From contig JAVTLE010000007.1 of NCBI GenBank assembly GCA_033439295.1, forward strand, positions 1,488,001 through 1,552,000: a DNA stretch of 64,000 bases, read 5' to 3'. Numbering within the stretch: the stretch's first letter is position 1; every line of letters starts with the position of its first letter. Origin of the DNA: Deuterostichococcus epilithicus. Taxonomy: Eukaryota > Chlorophyta > Trebouxiophyceae > Prasiolales > Stichococcaceae. This document shows positions 44,915 through 56,720 of the stretch, one piece after another. A program made the position numbers and the translations under genes. The notes under the pieces were generated by a model, which saw only the letters and a list, made by a program, of their open reading frames with translations, did not search any database and was not told the origin of the DNA.

Positions 44915-47413
44915 ATGAACTTCAGCGGCCTTGGATCAGAGACGGAAGGTATGCCGGTGTGGCGTGGTCATCTAAAGTTGCCGCATTCGCAGCGTCAGCA
45001 TGGTGGCGTACATGTTCAAATAACGATGAACAGCACTTGTGCCACGACGTGATGTCCGCGCAAACAAAGCCGTCTTGATGACAGTGACGCACACTCGCCG
45101 CCAATGCACGCCGCCACTGACGCACGCTGCCGCTGCCGACGCACAGGCGACAAGCAGATCAAGGCTGCGGACAAGCTCACACAGCCGTCGATCTTGGCAA
45201 TGCGCCTGAAGGCGGACTGGGACCAGGCTACGCCGTTGTACGAGAAGGCAGCGCTCAACTACAGGGTGGGCCGCTTGCCGCCATGTTTCGTGCCACAGCT
45301 GTGCGCAGCCCATGCCGCATGCCTATCCGCACGCGCACTTGAACTGCAGATGCGTGCAGCAGGATATGCTGGGTGCCCACAGCCTCATGCGGCGTATGAC
45401 TTGACAGCGGCTGCTACCCGCTTGCGCAGCAATCAAAGGCGCACAAAAAGGCCATTGCAGCATATGAAAAGGCGGCGGCCGGGCAGGAGCGGTTGAACTC
45501 GCCCTGGCACGCCGCTAAACACCTTGAAAAGGCGGCCGAGTGCTGCAAGGAGCTGGGCCAGATTGCGGAGATGCCATCCTGGTGAGGAGCGGCGGACCTG
45601 CACATGCCTGAACACCAGTGTAATGCCGCCCTCCGAACTTTGGGGCAGAAGAACTGATGCAGCGGCGTCTGCAGCATGTTGCCGCAATGCTGCATGCGAC
45701 AGATGGCTGCGCATGGCCAACAGCTTATTGGCAGCGAGTTGCAGCTCCCTCGAAAGATCGGTGGTTGCCAGAAGGCCAAGACGTGATGGTGCCCGCCTGG
45801 TCACAAGGTATTCACGGGCGGCGCAGTGCTACGAGGAGGCTGGGCGCGGCCAGGCGGCAGCGGAGGCGCTGTCAAAGGGCGCCCGCGCGGTCGAGGACTC
45901 TGATTCCGAGGTGGGAGCCTGCTTGCTCGACCCCAGCTCCTGTCTCGTGGCCTGTGAATAGGATGGCCGCAGTGGAGGGCAGAGCGGCGGCGACGAAGAA
46001 CAGTCTACCAATAACACAAGCGCATTTCCAACTCACAGGCAGCCAGCGGGCTGTATGCAAAAGCGGTGCAGTCGCTGGAGGCGGAGGGGAAGGCGGGCAT
46101 GGCGGCGGAGGTGTACCGCCACGCGACGGGCAACGAGCTGCGGCGCGCCGACTGGGCCGCCGCCGCCGGCTTCCAGCTGCGCTGGGCCGTCGCCTGCGAA
46201 GAGGCGCAGGTGAGGCGCCACCGCTCCAGAGCGCTGCAGCTGCATTGGGTACTTCCGCCGTGCGCTGTTTGCAGGATCCTGTCCACTGGGCGCGAGTGGG
46301 CGGCGCCGGCGGCTGCCCATGAGACGGGTGGTTCCCCCTCCTGCTGGGTCCACTGGGGCTGCCATGGCCCGCGATGCAGCGCAACCAGGCAGGATGCGCC
46401 GCTCAAGTTTGCTGAACTGCATGGAATCTAACCGCCTGCAGAGTCGTGCCTGCGCAGCGAGGGGAGGTCGAAAGCTGGAGTCGACCCACGGGCGCATGCC
46501 CCCAAATAAAAAGCTGTCAAGCCCTGCAATGGTGCATTCTGTTCAGTGGAGGAGCTAGTTGTTGATTTTCTTGGGTGCCACGTTTGCAGGCGATCACCAG
46601 CCAATGCCGAGCATATGTGGCCGCAGTCATCATCTGGCTGGCAGGGCAGAATGCCAAGCAGGCGTACCTGTGCTATCAGGTACCCTGTCTCTTGTCCTCG
46701 AATGCATGCCTTGCGCCTGGACATCAAATTGCCAGTTGCATTAACCAGCTTGGTGCTCGCTGAGGGTACATGTGCTTTTGTGCTCGTGATGCGCTGAACC
46801 AGAGGCACACCATCTACTTGCTTGGACGACCAGCGACTGCCGCCATCCAGACTTCGGCGTGCTTGTCTACGGCCCACCCACACCACCCCACAGCGCAGTG
46901 TTCGTTGCGGACAGGACGCACTGACGGTGCCGGCTTTCACGACCAGCGATGAGTCCTTTGCGGCCGAGGAGCTCATGAATGCATACCGGGCTGGGGACGC
47001 GGAGCGCATCGCGAGGCTCATCACGCCAAACAGCGTGTTCATGAACATCGACAACCAGGTGCTTTGGCAGTGCCGTCGCCTGCTGATCCACCTGTGCGGC
47101 CTAGCTGTTGTCCTGCCTTCCTTCATATAAATGACATTCTTGCCGGCCGCCGCGCCATGCCAGGAGAAGCAGAGTCTCAGAGTCCTGCAGACGGACCGCG
47201 CTGTCGCCGGTGAAGCCTGCACAAGCCTGCAACGCTAAGGCGGCGCGCGATTGTGCACGTGTGTCTGCGCAGGTTTCGCGGCTGGCGAGGAAGCTGCCGG
47301 TCGGCGACCTGAAGACGATGGCAGCGGAGCTGGAGGTGGCAGCGGCAGAGCTCAGCCAGTCGGTGCTGTCGGTGCAGCAGGGCGCCTCGGACGACGAGCT
47401 GGACCTGAGTTGA
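44915..47413 (+). CDS. Gamma-soluble NSF attachment protein (gamma-SNAP)
   Basis: TPR-like adaptor that recruits NSF to SNARE complexes in vesicle traffic. Exons: 44915-44948, 45147-45265, 45430-45581, 45745(or 45808)-45910, 46039-46209, 46590-46679, 46915-47058, 47273-47413, giving 318-338 residues (plant form about 290). The start MNFSGLGSETEGDKQIKAAD joins a tiny first exon by phase. KADWDQATPLYEKAALNYR, ERLNSPWHAAKHLEKAAECC, YSRAAQCYEEAGRGQAA, SQCRAYVAAVIIWLAG and RLARKLPVGDL follow the plant gamma-SNAP order. The first long helix pairs are clear. The acceptor of exon 4 is unresolved and the extra residues there may be a prediction error. Confidence 0.9.
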
Positions 47414-48329
47414 TGATGGGCTGCTGGGCGGCAAACCCCTGGCGGGCGCCCTTGCTCAGGGGGGTTGCCATCCGTCGAGGTTTCCAGCTTCTGTGCAGCA
47501 ACTATTGGACGCTGCAGTGGCCGCACTGCCCTTTGACGCCGTGGGCCCTGTGCCGTGCAACTGCAGGCGAACGTAGGTACTTCTGTCAAGGTAGTGATTC
47601 GGGTTCGTGTTCCAACAGTCAGCGACTCAACCTGTTGAACCGCCAAATAATCGTGACGCCTTGATCGGAAGTTGCTCTCTGACGGTCTCATACCATAGAC
47701 CTGCAGTCTAGTACACACCTTGCTACCCAGCTGACACAACTCTACGTACAGGGTCACAGAAATGATGGCGACAGCACCTGTGATGTCACTTGAAGGCTGC
47801 GATGGGCAGCTGCACAGACGCATGGCGTCACGTGGGGTCAGCCAAGCATGCGATCTGAACGAATAAACCAATGCGGTCACCTGCGGCTGGCAAAATTGGT
47901 CTGCGCAGGAATGTGTCATGTCCGGCTTGCCGGTGCGGCACAGGGGGTATATGGCGCCACTGCCCCGGGCAGGTGCTGTGGCTGTCAACACAGGACTTTT
48001 GGGCGTAGTCCTCCCAGCGGGGCGCTCCAGGCTGTCAGGGTCGAGCGTGACGACACGTCTGCGGGGAGCCTGGTGCCTCTGCCGCTGAATCGGCGTCATG
48101 GCTTCGCGATGCCCGCGGGGGGGCACTCGCAGGCCGGGAGCGGTTCCAGCAACATTCATGTGGTGTGCGCATTAACTGGTGTGACGGCGGTCCGATGCGC
48201 GCCGCGGCGAGTCGTCATGGCTGGCCTGGGACGATGCCTGCGCCATGTGAATTGAGCACCCATCAAGACAGTCCACAGTCGCATGCATCTCAAGCCGACT
48301 TCAAAACCAGCTTCATGCCCACAAAAGCC
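47414..48329. other. Convergent 3' spacer (gamma-SNAP / coiled-coil gene)
   Basis: Nothing coding is supported. Open frames here are short and share no motif. It holds the 3' UTRs of both neighbours; no TGTAA was found for either. Confidence 0.45.
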
Positions 48330-51300
48330 TCAGTTGCAGTCCCGGACCGCTCTGTGTTGGGGATTGCTCTGCCAGGGTGCTGCCGGTGACTGCGCTGGTC
48401 GAGCAGCAGGTAGCTCTCGGCAACGACATGCTGCCGAAAACCACTGGCCATTGCGGTGCCGACTCGACCAGCAACAACCGAGGGCCCACACCTGAGGCAG
48501 CGTGCTGGAGACGTGGCAGGGGCAACGACCACAGCAGGCACCATGCAAGTAACCCTACACCTACCTGGGACAGGGTGCTGGAGAAGCGGCGGGGGCGGCC
48601 GGCGCCCAGCGTGATGTCGCTGTCGGTGCTGTCGGGAGAGCGCGGCACCGCAAACTCCACGCGGCGGCTGAGCCGCTCCACGAGCGGCAGCGACGCCAGC
48701 GACGACTGCAGGCTCGACGTCGCCGTCGGCGAGCCCGGCCGCTGCTCCTGCTGAAGCCACTGCACAGCGCAGCAGACAACTCTGAGGGCGCGGAACCGAG
48801 CTCTGACTTTGAGCCGTCATGTTGGGAGGGCCTTTGGCATGATTCGGCTTGCTCACCAAGAGGGAGCCAGCCACTTGAAGGGGGAGTCAGCTCGCAACCA
48901 TGCTTGCAGACAACCTACAGGGTTGAACGATGCTCTTGCGTCTGCTCGCTGAGAGGTTGCTGTGGGTCCCAAAATGGCGGAGGCGGCAGCAAAAATCCGT
49001 TCCTGAGCTTGGGAGGGCCGAGCCTGGTGCCACACACATCCCATGACAACCCGACGGGCAAGGACGTCCGGCAGCACACCTCTTCTGCGGCATTTGGGCC
49101 CGTCAGCGCCGCGAGCTGCGCGCGCAGCTGCGCGTTTTCGGCTGTGAGGGCGCGCGTCTCCTGCTGCGATGACGCGATGGCCTGCATGACGAAAGGTCCA
49201 GCAGTCGACAAGGGCGACAGTCGTATGTTGCAGCGCATGGTCGGCCGGCTGAAGTGAGTGCAACGCCCCTGCCCGGTCTCCAGCAGAAGCCACGTGACTC
49301 GACTCAGGCCTGCTGCATCAACAGCGGTCGAATGTCCGGCAGCTGTCAGGTGTTGTGCCTTTCTGCGGCCTGCCTGCGGTGGGCCGCGCAGCACTGCAAC
49401 CCTTGTTAGCCCTCATTCTTCCACCGGCGCCCCAAATCTTCGGAAACCCAAGGCCGAGACGCACCCAAAATTGTACAGCCCAATCACGCACAACTGCAGA
49501 TCAACAACACGCCCCCAGCGCTGCACCGGCCCAGCTGACAGCATGCACCGGCCTGTAAAGCCTCCAGCCTCCACCGTCTGCTTGGCTCGAGTGCGGTGCC
49601 GTATATGAGGGACGGAGACCCGGGCAGCTGGGATGAGACCTTGCATTTGAAATGTGCTGCCAGAGCGCACCCGCTTGAAGTCCTCCAGCATCTCCTTGGC
49701 CTGGTTCCGCTGCCGGGTGTACTTTTCGGAGATGCGGCGGCGCTCCGACTCGGCGCGGCCCAGGATGATGGCGCTCTCCCCCGCCTGCCGCTCCAGCAGC
49801 GTTGCCTGCGCCTCCAGCCGCTGCAACGGCAGCAGATGAACTCGTATATTCTCTTATCGTAGCGCATTGATAGTGTGAAAACAAACAAGACTGTGAACGT
49901 GATACCTTGCAAGCACGCCTGCGCCTCCAGCCCGCTGCAGCGATGGGCGAGGTTGATATTGGATGCCAGGAGGCAGGGCGAAAGGTACACGGGGCGTGGG
50001 AGGAGGAGGGATTGCAGAGCGATTGCTCCAGCAGCACTCTCTGTGCCACCAGCCGCCGCGGCAGCAGGGCGAATACCCAATGGCGGCGTCAGGCAGGGCG
50101 AGGTGGCAGGGTGGCAGTTGGCCCAGGGGAGCCCGGCAGCCTGGAGTGGCGTCCAGGATCAGCGAGCAGTTTGGCCGGCGGCCAGCCGCAGCGCAGCCCC
50201 CGAACCGCAAGCCATGCACGTGAGTCACGCTCTGCGGCCTGCAGGTCTCGGCCAGGTTTTCGCCTCTGCTCCAGGGTCACCTTTTCCAGGCGGTGGCAGT
50301 CCAGCGCGGCGCGGCGGCCGGCGCGCTCTGAAGACGCCTGCTCCACCTTCAGAGCCTCCAGCGCGTCTCGCAGCTTCTTCTCCAGCTTCTGCATCTCTGC
50401 CTGCCCGCCCGCATGAGGAAGGAGCGAGGGTCAGGACGAGGGGCCCCTGGCCGCACAGCCTGAAGTTTCTGTACATGGCCGAGGAGCGGGGGGCCAACAG
50501 CGGCGGCGGCTGGCAGTGCCGGTCGTCCAGGCTGGCAGCCTCTGTTGCGCTGGCCGCCGGACCTTCTGCCTGGAGCAGGCAGCCCTGCGAGCTACCGGAG
50601 CGGCAGCCCGTTCGCACAGGCAGGTTCGGCGACGCGGGCCACAGCCGCTGCGCGGACTTCAGCAGGGCTGCAAGTGCAAGTGAGCAGATGTGCAACGAGC
50701 ACCTGGCGCACGACGGCGGCGAGCTCGTTGGCGCGGTCGGCGTTGCGGCGCTGCAGGGTGGCCGCCTTCAGCTTCTTCTCCAGCGACGCCTGCAGCGCAA
50801 GGTGTGCTCATGAGCACAATAAGGTCCCTGCTGGGCGCTGCTAGCTCGGAGTGCTAGCTGCGCTCAGGCTGTGTGGGTGGCAGCGCAGCCGCCGGCGCAG
50901 CCAGTCATGCAGGCTGGCTGTCCGGCTGTGGCGCCACATGCACAGCTACTTCCCCGGCCGCCTCCGCAGCCTGCACCGCTCCTCCGCCACCTCGCCCCAC
51001 CGCCTCCTGGAGCGGCCGGGTCCTGCGCCTGTCCAGGCACTGCGCCCAGGAGTCCCCAGTGGCAGGGCCCGGCAGCCACGAGCTGGACGCTGCACCCCCA
51101 GCGATCAGAACATGGCGCACAGGCGACTCCAGTGGCAGGGCCCGACAGCCCCCAGGCCCTGGAGACCGCGTCCCCCGGCGGCAGGGCGCGCGGCGCACCT
51201 GCTCGGCGCGCAGGCGGCGGGCCATGTCCTCGCGCTTGACCTCCTCCGCGACGGCCCGCCGCAGCGCGTCCTGCGTCGCTGCCTCAGAGTCCTCTAGCTC

Positions 51301-54300
51301 CCGCCGCAGCTGCAGGCACACGGAGCGTGTGTGTCGTCTACTTTGACAGCAAACATTTGTTCCTGCGAGCCACTGCTTGCCGCAGCGCGTCCTGCGTCGC
51401 CGCCGCTGCCCCCCTGGTCCCGCCGCAGCTGCAGGCACACGGAGCGTGTGTGTTGTTCACTTTGACAGCAAACATTTGTTCCTGCGAGCCAATGCTTGCC
51501 GCAGCGCGTCCTGCGTCGCCGCCGCTGCCCCCCTGGTCCCGCCGCAGCTGCAGGCACACGAAGCGTGTGGCGTCGAGTCTTTGATTGGCAGCAAACTTTC
51601 GTTCCTGCGAGCCACTGCTTGCTGCAGCGCGTCCCGTGTTCGCTGCCCTGCTGTCTCCGAGGTCCGCCGCAGCTGCAGGGACATGCAGTGTGTGATGTTG
51701 ATTATTGATGTGTTTGTTTGTTTGACAGCACAGCTTTGTTACTCCGAGTGACTGCTCGCTGCAGCGCATCCGGCATCGCCCCACTGCTGTCTCTGACGTC
51801 CGCCGCAGATGCAAGCAGCGCGGAGGCAGCGCGTGTTTGAATTGTAGTATCGTTGGCTTTATAATCGCTGACTACCCAGAGCATGTGCTGATGATACAGC
51901 GCACATTCGGACATAAGGTCCTGACTGGCAATGATCGGCAGCGCTGAGCCTGCAGTCAGCGATGTGGGCGCTGCCCTCGAGGTTTCCTCCCGCCTTCCAG
52001 CGGCGGATCGCCACTAGCGTTACCGTGCAGCAGGAAGGGACAGCTGCGCATGGCGTAGCACGGCGCACGGTGTGCGAATCCGTGGGCCCGCCACCGTGCG
52101 CGGCAATTGGTCGGATGCAACACACAGCGTATCTGCACTGGGTGGCCCGAATGCCGAACTGCTGATCTGTTGGTAAAGTCCTCTGGCCTGTTGAACCTGG
52201 CCTGTCAAACGTCGGCACCTGAGCGAGGCTCTCCTCCCGCTGGTTGCGCTCCTGCGCCGCCCGCCGCAGCGCCCGGTCCCTCGCTGCCAGCTCCTCGTTG
52301 AGACCCTGCAGCACCGGCCGCCAGGTGAATTGCGCGGTCGCTGCCCCCCCGACGAGCGCAGTCAGCGATGCCGTGCCATGCTGTGCAAACCGGGTGGTCC
52401 CGCCGCCCGTCTCCCCACCCGTCTGCCGTCTGTGCAAGCCTCGACGGTCCTCTGGCAGCCGGTGCCTACTGACGGCGGCAGCAGCTCCGTGCAGGCAGGG
52501 ACACCGCCGTGCCAGCTTGGTCGTGCGATCCTCTGGACACTCAGGACGACCAGAGCCGCCTACGTGCCGCTGCCAGCGGATGCAATGCAGCTGTGGGATG
52601 GCGGCCACAACCAGACGAATGAGGACGTGAAATAGCCTACCTGGGCCACATCGACGCGGAACTCTGCCTCTGCGTCGGCGCGCCTGGTGGCGGCCTCCGC
52701 CGACGCCTCTGCCACCTTCAGCTTGTGCTGCAGCGTCGCCGCCTGCACGCGGCAGCAGAGAGTGGGAACGCCGGTGTGCGCAGCGCAGTGCGTCGAGATT
52801 GCCCACTGCGCCTGGGCGCGCCACTCTGGCGGGGCTGCTACCACATGTCACAGGGATAAAGTGGCCATGCATGCCCGGCACTGCGGGCGGATCCACTGCG
52901 GGTCCGAGACACACACACACACACACAGCCCGAATGGCAGCCACCGCTGGTCTGCCACCCAGTCTGGTCACGCGTACCACGACCGGACGGTGCGGCAGAC
53001 TGTCAGCGGCGGGCGCGCTGCGCGGGGGTGGGATGTGCGAAAGCGGCGGTGCACGGTGTTGGGGTCCTCCAGGAACTTCTGGAAATGGGGGGAGAGGCGA
53101 GGCAGGCAAGAGACACGAGTCCCTAAACCCTAAACCAAGGTTGCCTCCCCCCGCACCTGCTTGGCGTCGCGCAGCGCGGCGTCCCGCTCCGCGGTCACAC
53201 GCACCAGCGCCTGAGTGGACTCGTCCAGCGCGGCCGTCGCTCTCTGCACCTTGGCTAGCGCCTCAGCTCGCGCCGCGTGTGCCTCCGCCGCCTCCTGCGG
53301 CCGTGCAAACCCTGAATCCGTAAACCCAAAGCACTCGCAGCTCGTGCATGGGCCAGGGCGGGCGGCGACAGGCACAGCCCACACGCTCCCCACGGGGTGC
53401 TGCGCCCGCCCGCCGGTCGACATCCTCTGGGGACCAGCGTGTTGCACCACCCCCTCCCCCGTCTCCGCTGTGCCCCCCGTCTGATGACTGAGCAGCTTGC
53501 GGGCGTCGGCAAGACAGCCTGCCAAACAAACACCTGTGCACGCCGACTGACTGACGCCCCACCTGCTGCAGCGCGGCGCAGCGTTCCTGCACCATCTCCT
53601 TCGCGACACGCTCGTCCGCGAGCGAGCGCGCCGCCTCGAGCCGCGCCGCCTCGGACTTGCGCAGCTCGCTGCCCAGGCGGGACAGCGCGCTCGCCGCCGC
53701 CAGGGAGTCCTCCGTGGCGGACTTGAGGGTTTCGGAGGCCTCCGCCTCCGCCGCCTCCGCCGCCGCCCGCGACGGCGATGGCGCCTGCGCGGCGCGGGGA
53801 CGCAGCCGTCGTCAGCGTGGGCGAGGTGGGAGCACAGATATGCTTGAGGGTGGCATGTCACAAACGTCTCCTGAACGCTTTTCTGCAGCCGCTCGGTGCG
53901 GCGACCACCTGCGAAGCGCCTTCAAGCCGACCACACGCCCTACACGATGACGCATGATGACCCTCGAACCTCCCTTCCAGCCGCTCCGCCCTGTGCACCG
54001 CTTCCCCTTTCCGCGCCCTCCCGTCCAAGTCCTGAAACCTTTCGATTCTTTCAGGGCCCTTTTGTGAATGCAGCACCTGCTGCGCCAAGAGATCAGTGTG
54101 CTCCTGCTGCACCGTCAGCCGCCGCAGCGCGGCCTTGCGGGCGCCCTCCGCTGCCGCCAGCCGCCCCAGGGCGTCCGCCTTAGCCGCGCCCGCAGCCGCC
54201 GCCGCAGCGAGCGCGTCCGCCTTTGCCGCCTGTGCCTCTGCCAGCGAGTGCTGCAACTCCCGCCGTGCCTTCTCCTCCTCTGTCGGATTTCCAACAGAAA

Positions 54301-55722
54301 ATGGCATATTCAAAACGTGCACACCAGCCTTGGGGTTCGGCGAGCCATCGACTCATCATGACAGGGTCCTTGTGGGGACGCAGCCAGGCCAAAACCTGGG
54401 CGGCACCGCCGGCCGAGCGAGCCTCAGACACATGAGGTTGTGCCGGTGTGAGCTGCTGCGGGTCTGCGCACGAATGGCACCGGAGGCCTTAGCCAGACGC
54501 TCACGCCGCCACGCTGAGCCGCGCTGAGCTGAGAGAGCACGACCCAGCACGCACCTGGCGACTTGCGCAATCGCCACGGGAGCGGCGGCGCACCTGTGAG
54601 CCTGCGCACGGCGCTGTCGCGGTGGGAGTGCAGCTGCTCCAGCTCCGCCAGCAGCACCTCTCCGGCCGCCATGACCGCCTGCTTCTCCGTGCGCGCCTCC
54701 ACGAGCTCCCGCTGCAGCGCCTCCTTCGCGGCGTGCACCTGCCAGAAGGCATGGGCTCGTGATGAAACAAACGAAACGTGGATCATCAGGTTGTCAGTGT
54801 CCTGTGCAGTCTGCAGCACCTCGCCGCTATGACTGCCTGCGTCTCCAGTCGAGCTTCGGTCAGCGCCCGCTGCAGCGCCGCCTTCGCGGGTGCACACGTT
54901 GAACATGGCATGCGTGCGGATCAGACGGAAGGTTATTGAAAATGATCTTGGAATCTCAGGTGTGACACGAGTCCGCCGCCCTCTGCAGCATCCGCGCTGG
55001 GCGTCCGCCCGCAGCCCAGGAATGGCGTGCGCATGCAAGCCGCCAGTGGCGAAGCGGTACCGCCAGGTTGGAAGGGCAGGCGGGCGCAGGGCGCACCTCC
55101 GCCAGCTGCTGCCACAGCGCGTCGTTGGCCTGCTGCGCCGCCTCCTTCTCCACTCGCAGCTGTTCCAGCAGGCGGCTGGCCTCTGCGCGCCCCGCCCGCT
55201 CCTGCTGCGCCATCGCGCTCAGCTTCGTCTGCTGCGCGATCACCTGCAGGCCGGCGGACACAGCAGGCTCTTGCGGACCATTGTGCGGCTGTATGCAGCA
55301 GCTTTCTGTGTTCCTGTGACATCCGACCGCGTGGTTGCTGCTGTGTGGCAAGGTCCGGCCTGCAGGTCATGCTATGCAGCGATGCCGGCATGAGAAGGCA
55401 GGGCATCAGCTGTCCATCGGCAGCAGCGGCCGCAGCCCGTGAAGCCCATGTTCGTTCCAGTCACTCCCAGAACTCCACCTGTAGGTACGGATGCAACGCC
55501 CATCAAATGCGGGAAGGGAAGCACCTGCTCTACGGCGGACTGCGCGGCGGCTAGCTCCCGGTGGTGGTGCGTGGATATGAGCGCGGTACGCTCCGACCAG
55601 TATCGATCCAGTGCATGCAGCCTCGATGGCTCGAAGCCCTCGAACGCCTCCGACTCCGCCACCGAGCTGCACGAATCGGCGATGAAGTGGCCCTGCAAGG
55701 CCGGCAGAACCTCCGTGCCCAT
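48330..55722 (-). CDS. Long coiled-coil protein, function unknown
   Basis: A 722-residue Ala/Glu/Arg-rich protein, almost wholly heptad-like. Exons: 55722-55525, 55243-55097, 54738-54594, 54279-54077, 53784-53563, 53294-53157, 52742-52641, 52305-52219, 51309-51199, 50789-50703, 50400-50281, 49820-49671, 49181-49080, 48759-48565, 48491-48330; every junction keeps frame. The N-terminus MGTEVLPALQGHFIADSCSS has no signal peptide. Most coiled-coil exons are multiples of three with phase 0, as in repeat-grown coiled coils. The tail is Ser/Pro-rich (SLPLVERLSRRVEFAVP), then a poorly supported last exon. I recognise no family; structural, centrosomal or vesicle-tether roles are all possible. Decayed copies of two exons lie in its introns. 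Confidence 0.75.
51199..51830 (-). repeat. Tandem array of a duplicated exon (about 119-bp unit)
   Basis: The exon 51309-51199 starts LRRELEDSEAATQDALRRAV. Copies of its first part plus adjoining intron follow upstream on the minus strand, starting at about 51428, 51547, 51672 and 51805 (spacing 119, 119, 125, about 133). Copies 2 and 3 are nearly identical and carry a 2-nt shortening that breaks the frame. Copy 4 keeps the frame (LRRTSETAGQRTRDALQQAV), and copy 5 is more diverged. Each keeps the CTGCAG acceptor region. Confidence 0.85.
52908..52927. repeat. (AC)10 dinucleotide microsatellite
   Basis: A short AC run in an intron of the coiled-coil gene. No function is implied. Confidence 0.9.
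53119..53138. repeat. Telomere-like (CCCTAAA)2 in a coiled-coil gene intron
   Basis: CCCTAAACCCTAAACC on the plus strand lies about 20 nt inside the intron that begins at 53156 on the minus strand. It is the same unit as near 30680 and 39790. Confidence 0.8.
54815..54892 (-). pseudogene. Decayed copy of exon 54738-54594
   Basis: The minus strand encodes KAALQRALTEARLETQAVIA, matching KEALQRELVEARTEKQAVMA of the neighbouring exon. The copy lacks a good acceptor and diverges after about 75 nt. It lies in the intron upstream of the intact exon. Confidence 0.6.
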
Positions 55723-56184
55723 CGCTGACGGTCCGCTGGGCGCCCGCGGGGAGGTGAAGCAGGAATCGCAGCGCCCGCCGAAGCCTAGCGCAGGCCCCTG
55801 AGCGCCCCGCCCGCCGGCCTCAGGCCGCCAGCGGCCCAGGATGCTGACACATCCGGCTCACACCTGCTGCCTTCGCCTATCGTTGTACGTGCACCCGCCT
55901 GGACAGCATGCAGCCACGTCAAGGAATTACATGAGAAGATAAACGTGGCCTCAACGAGCTTACAACAGGCAGGTTGCTGTGTGACGTCCGCATCCACCTG
56001 AGGGGAGTGCATGACCTCAGGCTCGACGGGTGAGTACACAGGGAGCGCGCATGCACACCGGTGTATAAGAAGGTCCATGGAATTCAAATTGTCGCCCGGC
56101 AGCGGCGGGCGCCCTGGTGCTGGTGGGACCACCCGTGCAAGACATCACAGTCCGCAGGCGCACGTCGGCCGACTCGGGGCTGTG
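55723..56184. promoter_or_regulatory. Upstream region of the coiled-coil gene
   Basis: This lies between the start codon of the coiled-coil gene and the probable poly(A) site of the polymerase gene on the same strand. No exon or motif is supported. Confidence 0.4.
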
Positions 56185-56189
56185 TTACA
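56185..56189 (-). terminator. Candidate polyadenylation signal (TGTAA)
   Basis: TGTAA on the minus strand, about 530 nt beyond the polymerase iota stop codon. Suggestive only. Confidence 0.4.
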
Positions 56190-56271
56190 TCAAGTGTGCA
56201 TTCGGGCATGATCCTTTCGCGTGCAAAGGCGCACCTCTCCATGTAGCCGGCTGCTAAGAGGCACTCAACTT

Positions 56272-56298
56272 CACTGCTGCTGCTGCTGCTGCTACTGT
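56272..56298. repeat. (CTG)n microsatellite
   Basis: About seven CTG units with one interruption, in the presumed 3' UTR of the polymerase gene. Confidence 0.85.
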
Positions 56299-56720
56299 TG
56301 CTAGCCAGCCTTCAGCTGTTCGCGCCTTTGAGCATCCGTCTCAGGTCTGTCCCTTTTGAAAGGGGGCGAAAGGCTTCGACCCTACACTTGACAGCTACTC
56401 ACAGCTGCACGCTCATGGGCGACAGTGCTGAAAGTACCCGCTGCATCCACCCCCGTGCAGAGGCCTGTCAACGAGGACGCTGCAATTTGCCTCCCGCGCT
56501 ATCGGCTAGCGAAGCATCCACACGGCGATGGCAACGTGCATGGTCGGGCATCGGATGCAGCTGGGCTGATCAGAATGCAGAGGTACCCGGCGGATTGCGA
56601 GATCGCACGTGAGCTGCTATGACAATGCAGGGTGGGCCGGAAGTTATCGCTGAAGGCCAGCTGGCACGACTTACGATCCAAGTCAGCGTTCCTCCAATCA
56701 ACCTTCGATTCCAATATAGC

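Noticed and set aside
49875-50813. 312-codon plus-strand open frame
   Set aside because: It is antisense to the coiled-coil exons 50400-50281 and 50789-50703, whose phases chain with 13 others.
51199-51830. CRISPR-like array of regular repeats
   Set aside because: Repeats are about 119 bp with no unique spacers, and they derive from a coding exon of a nuclear gene.
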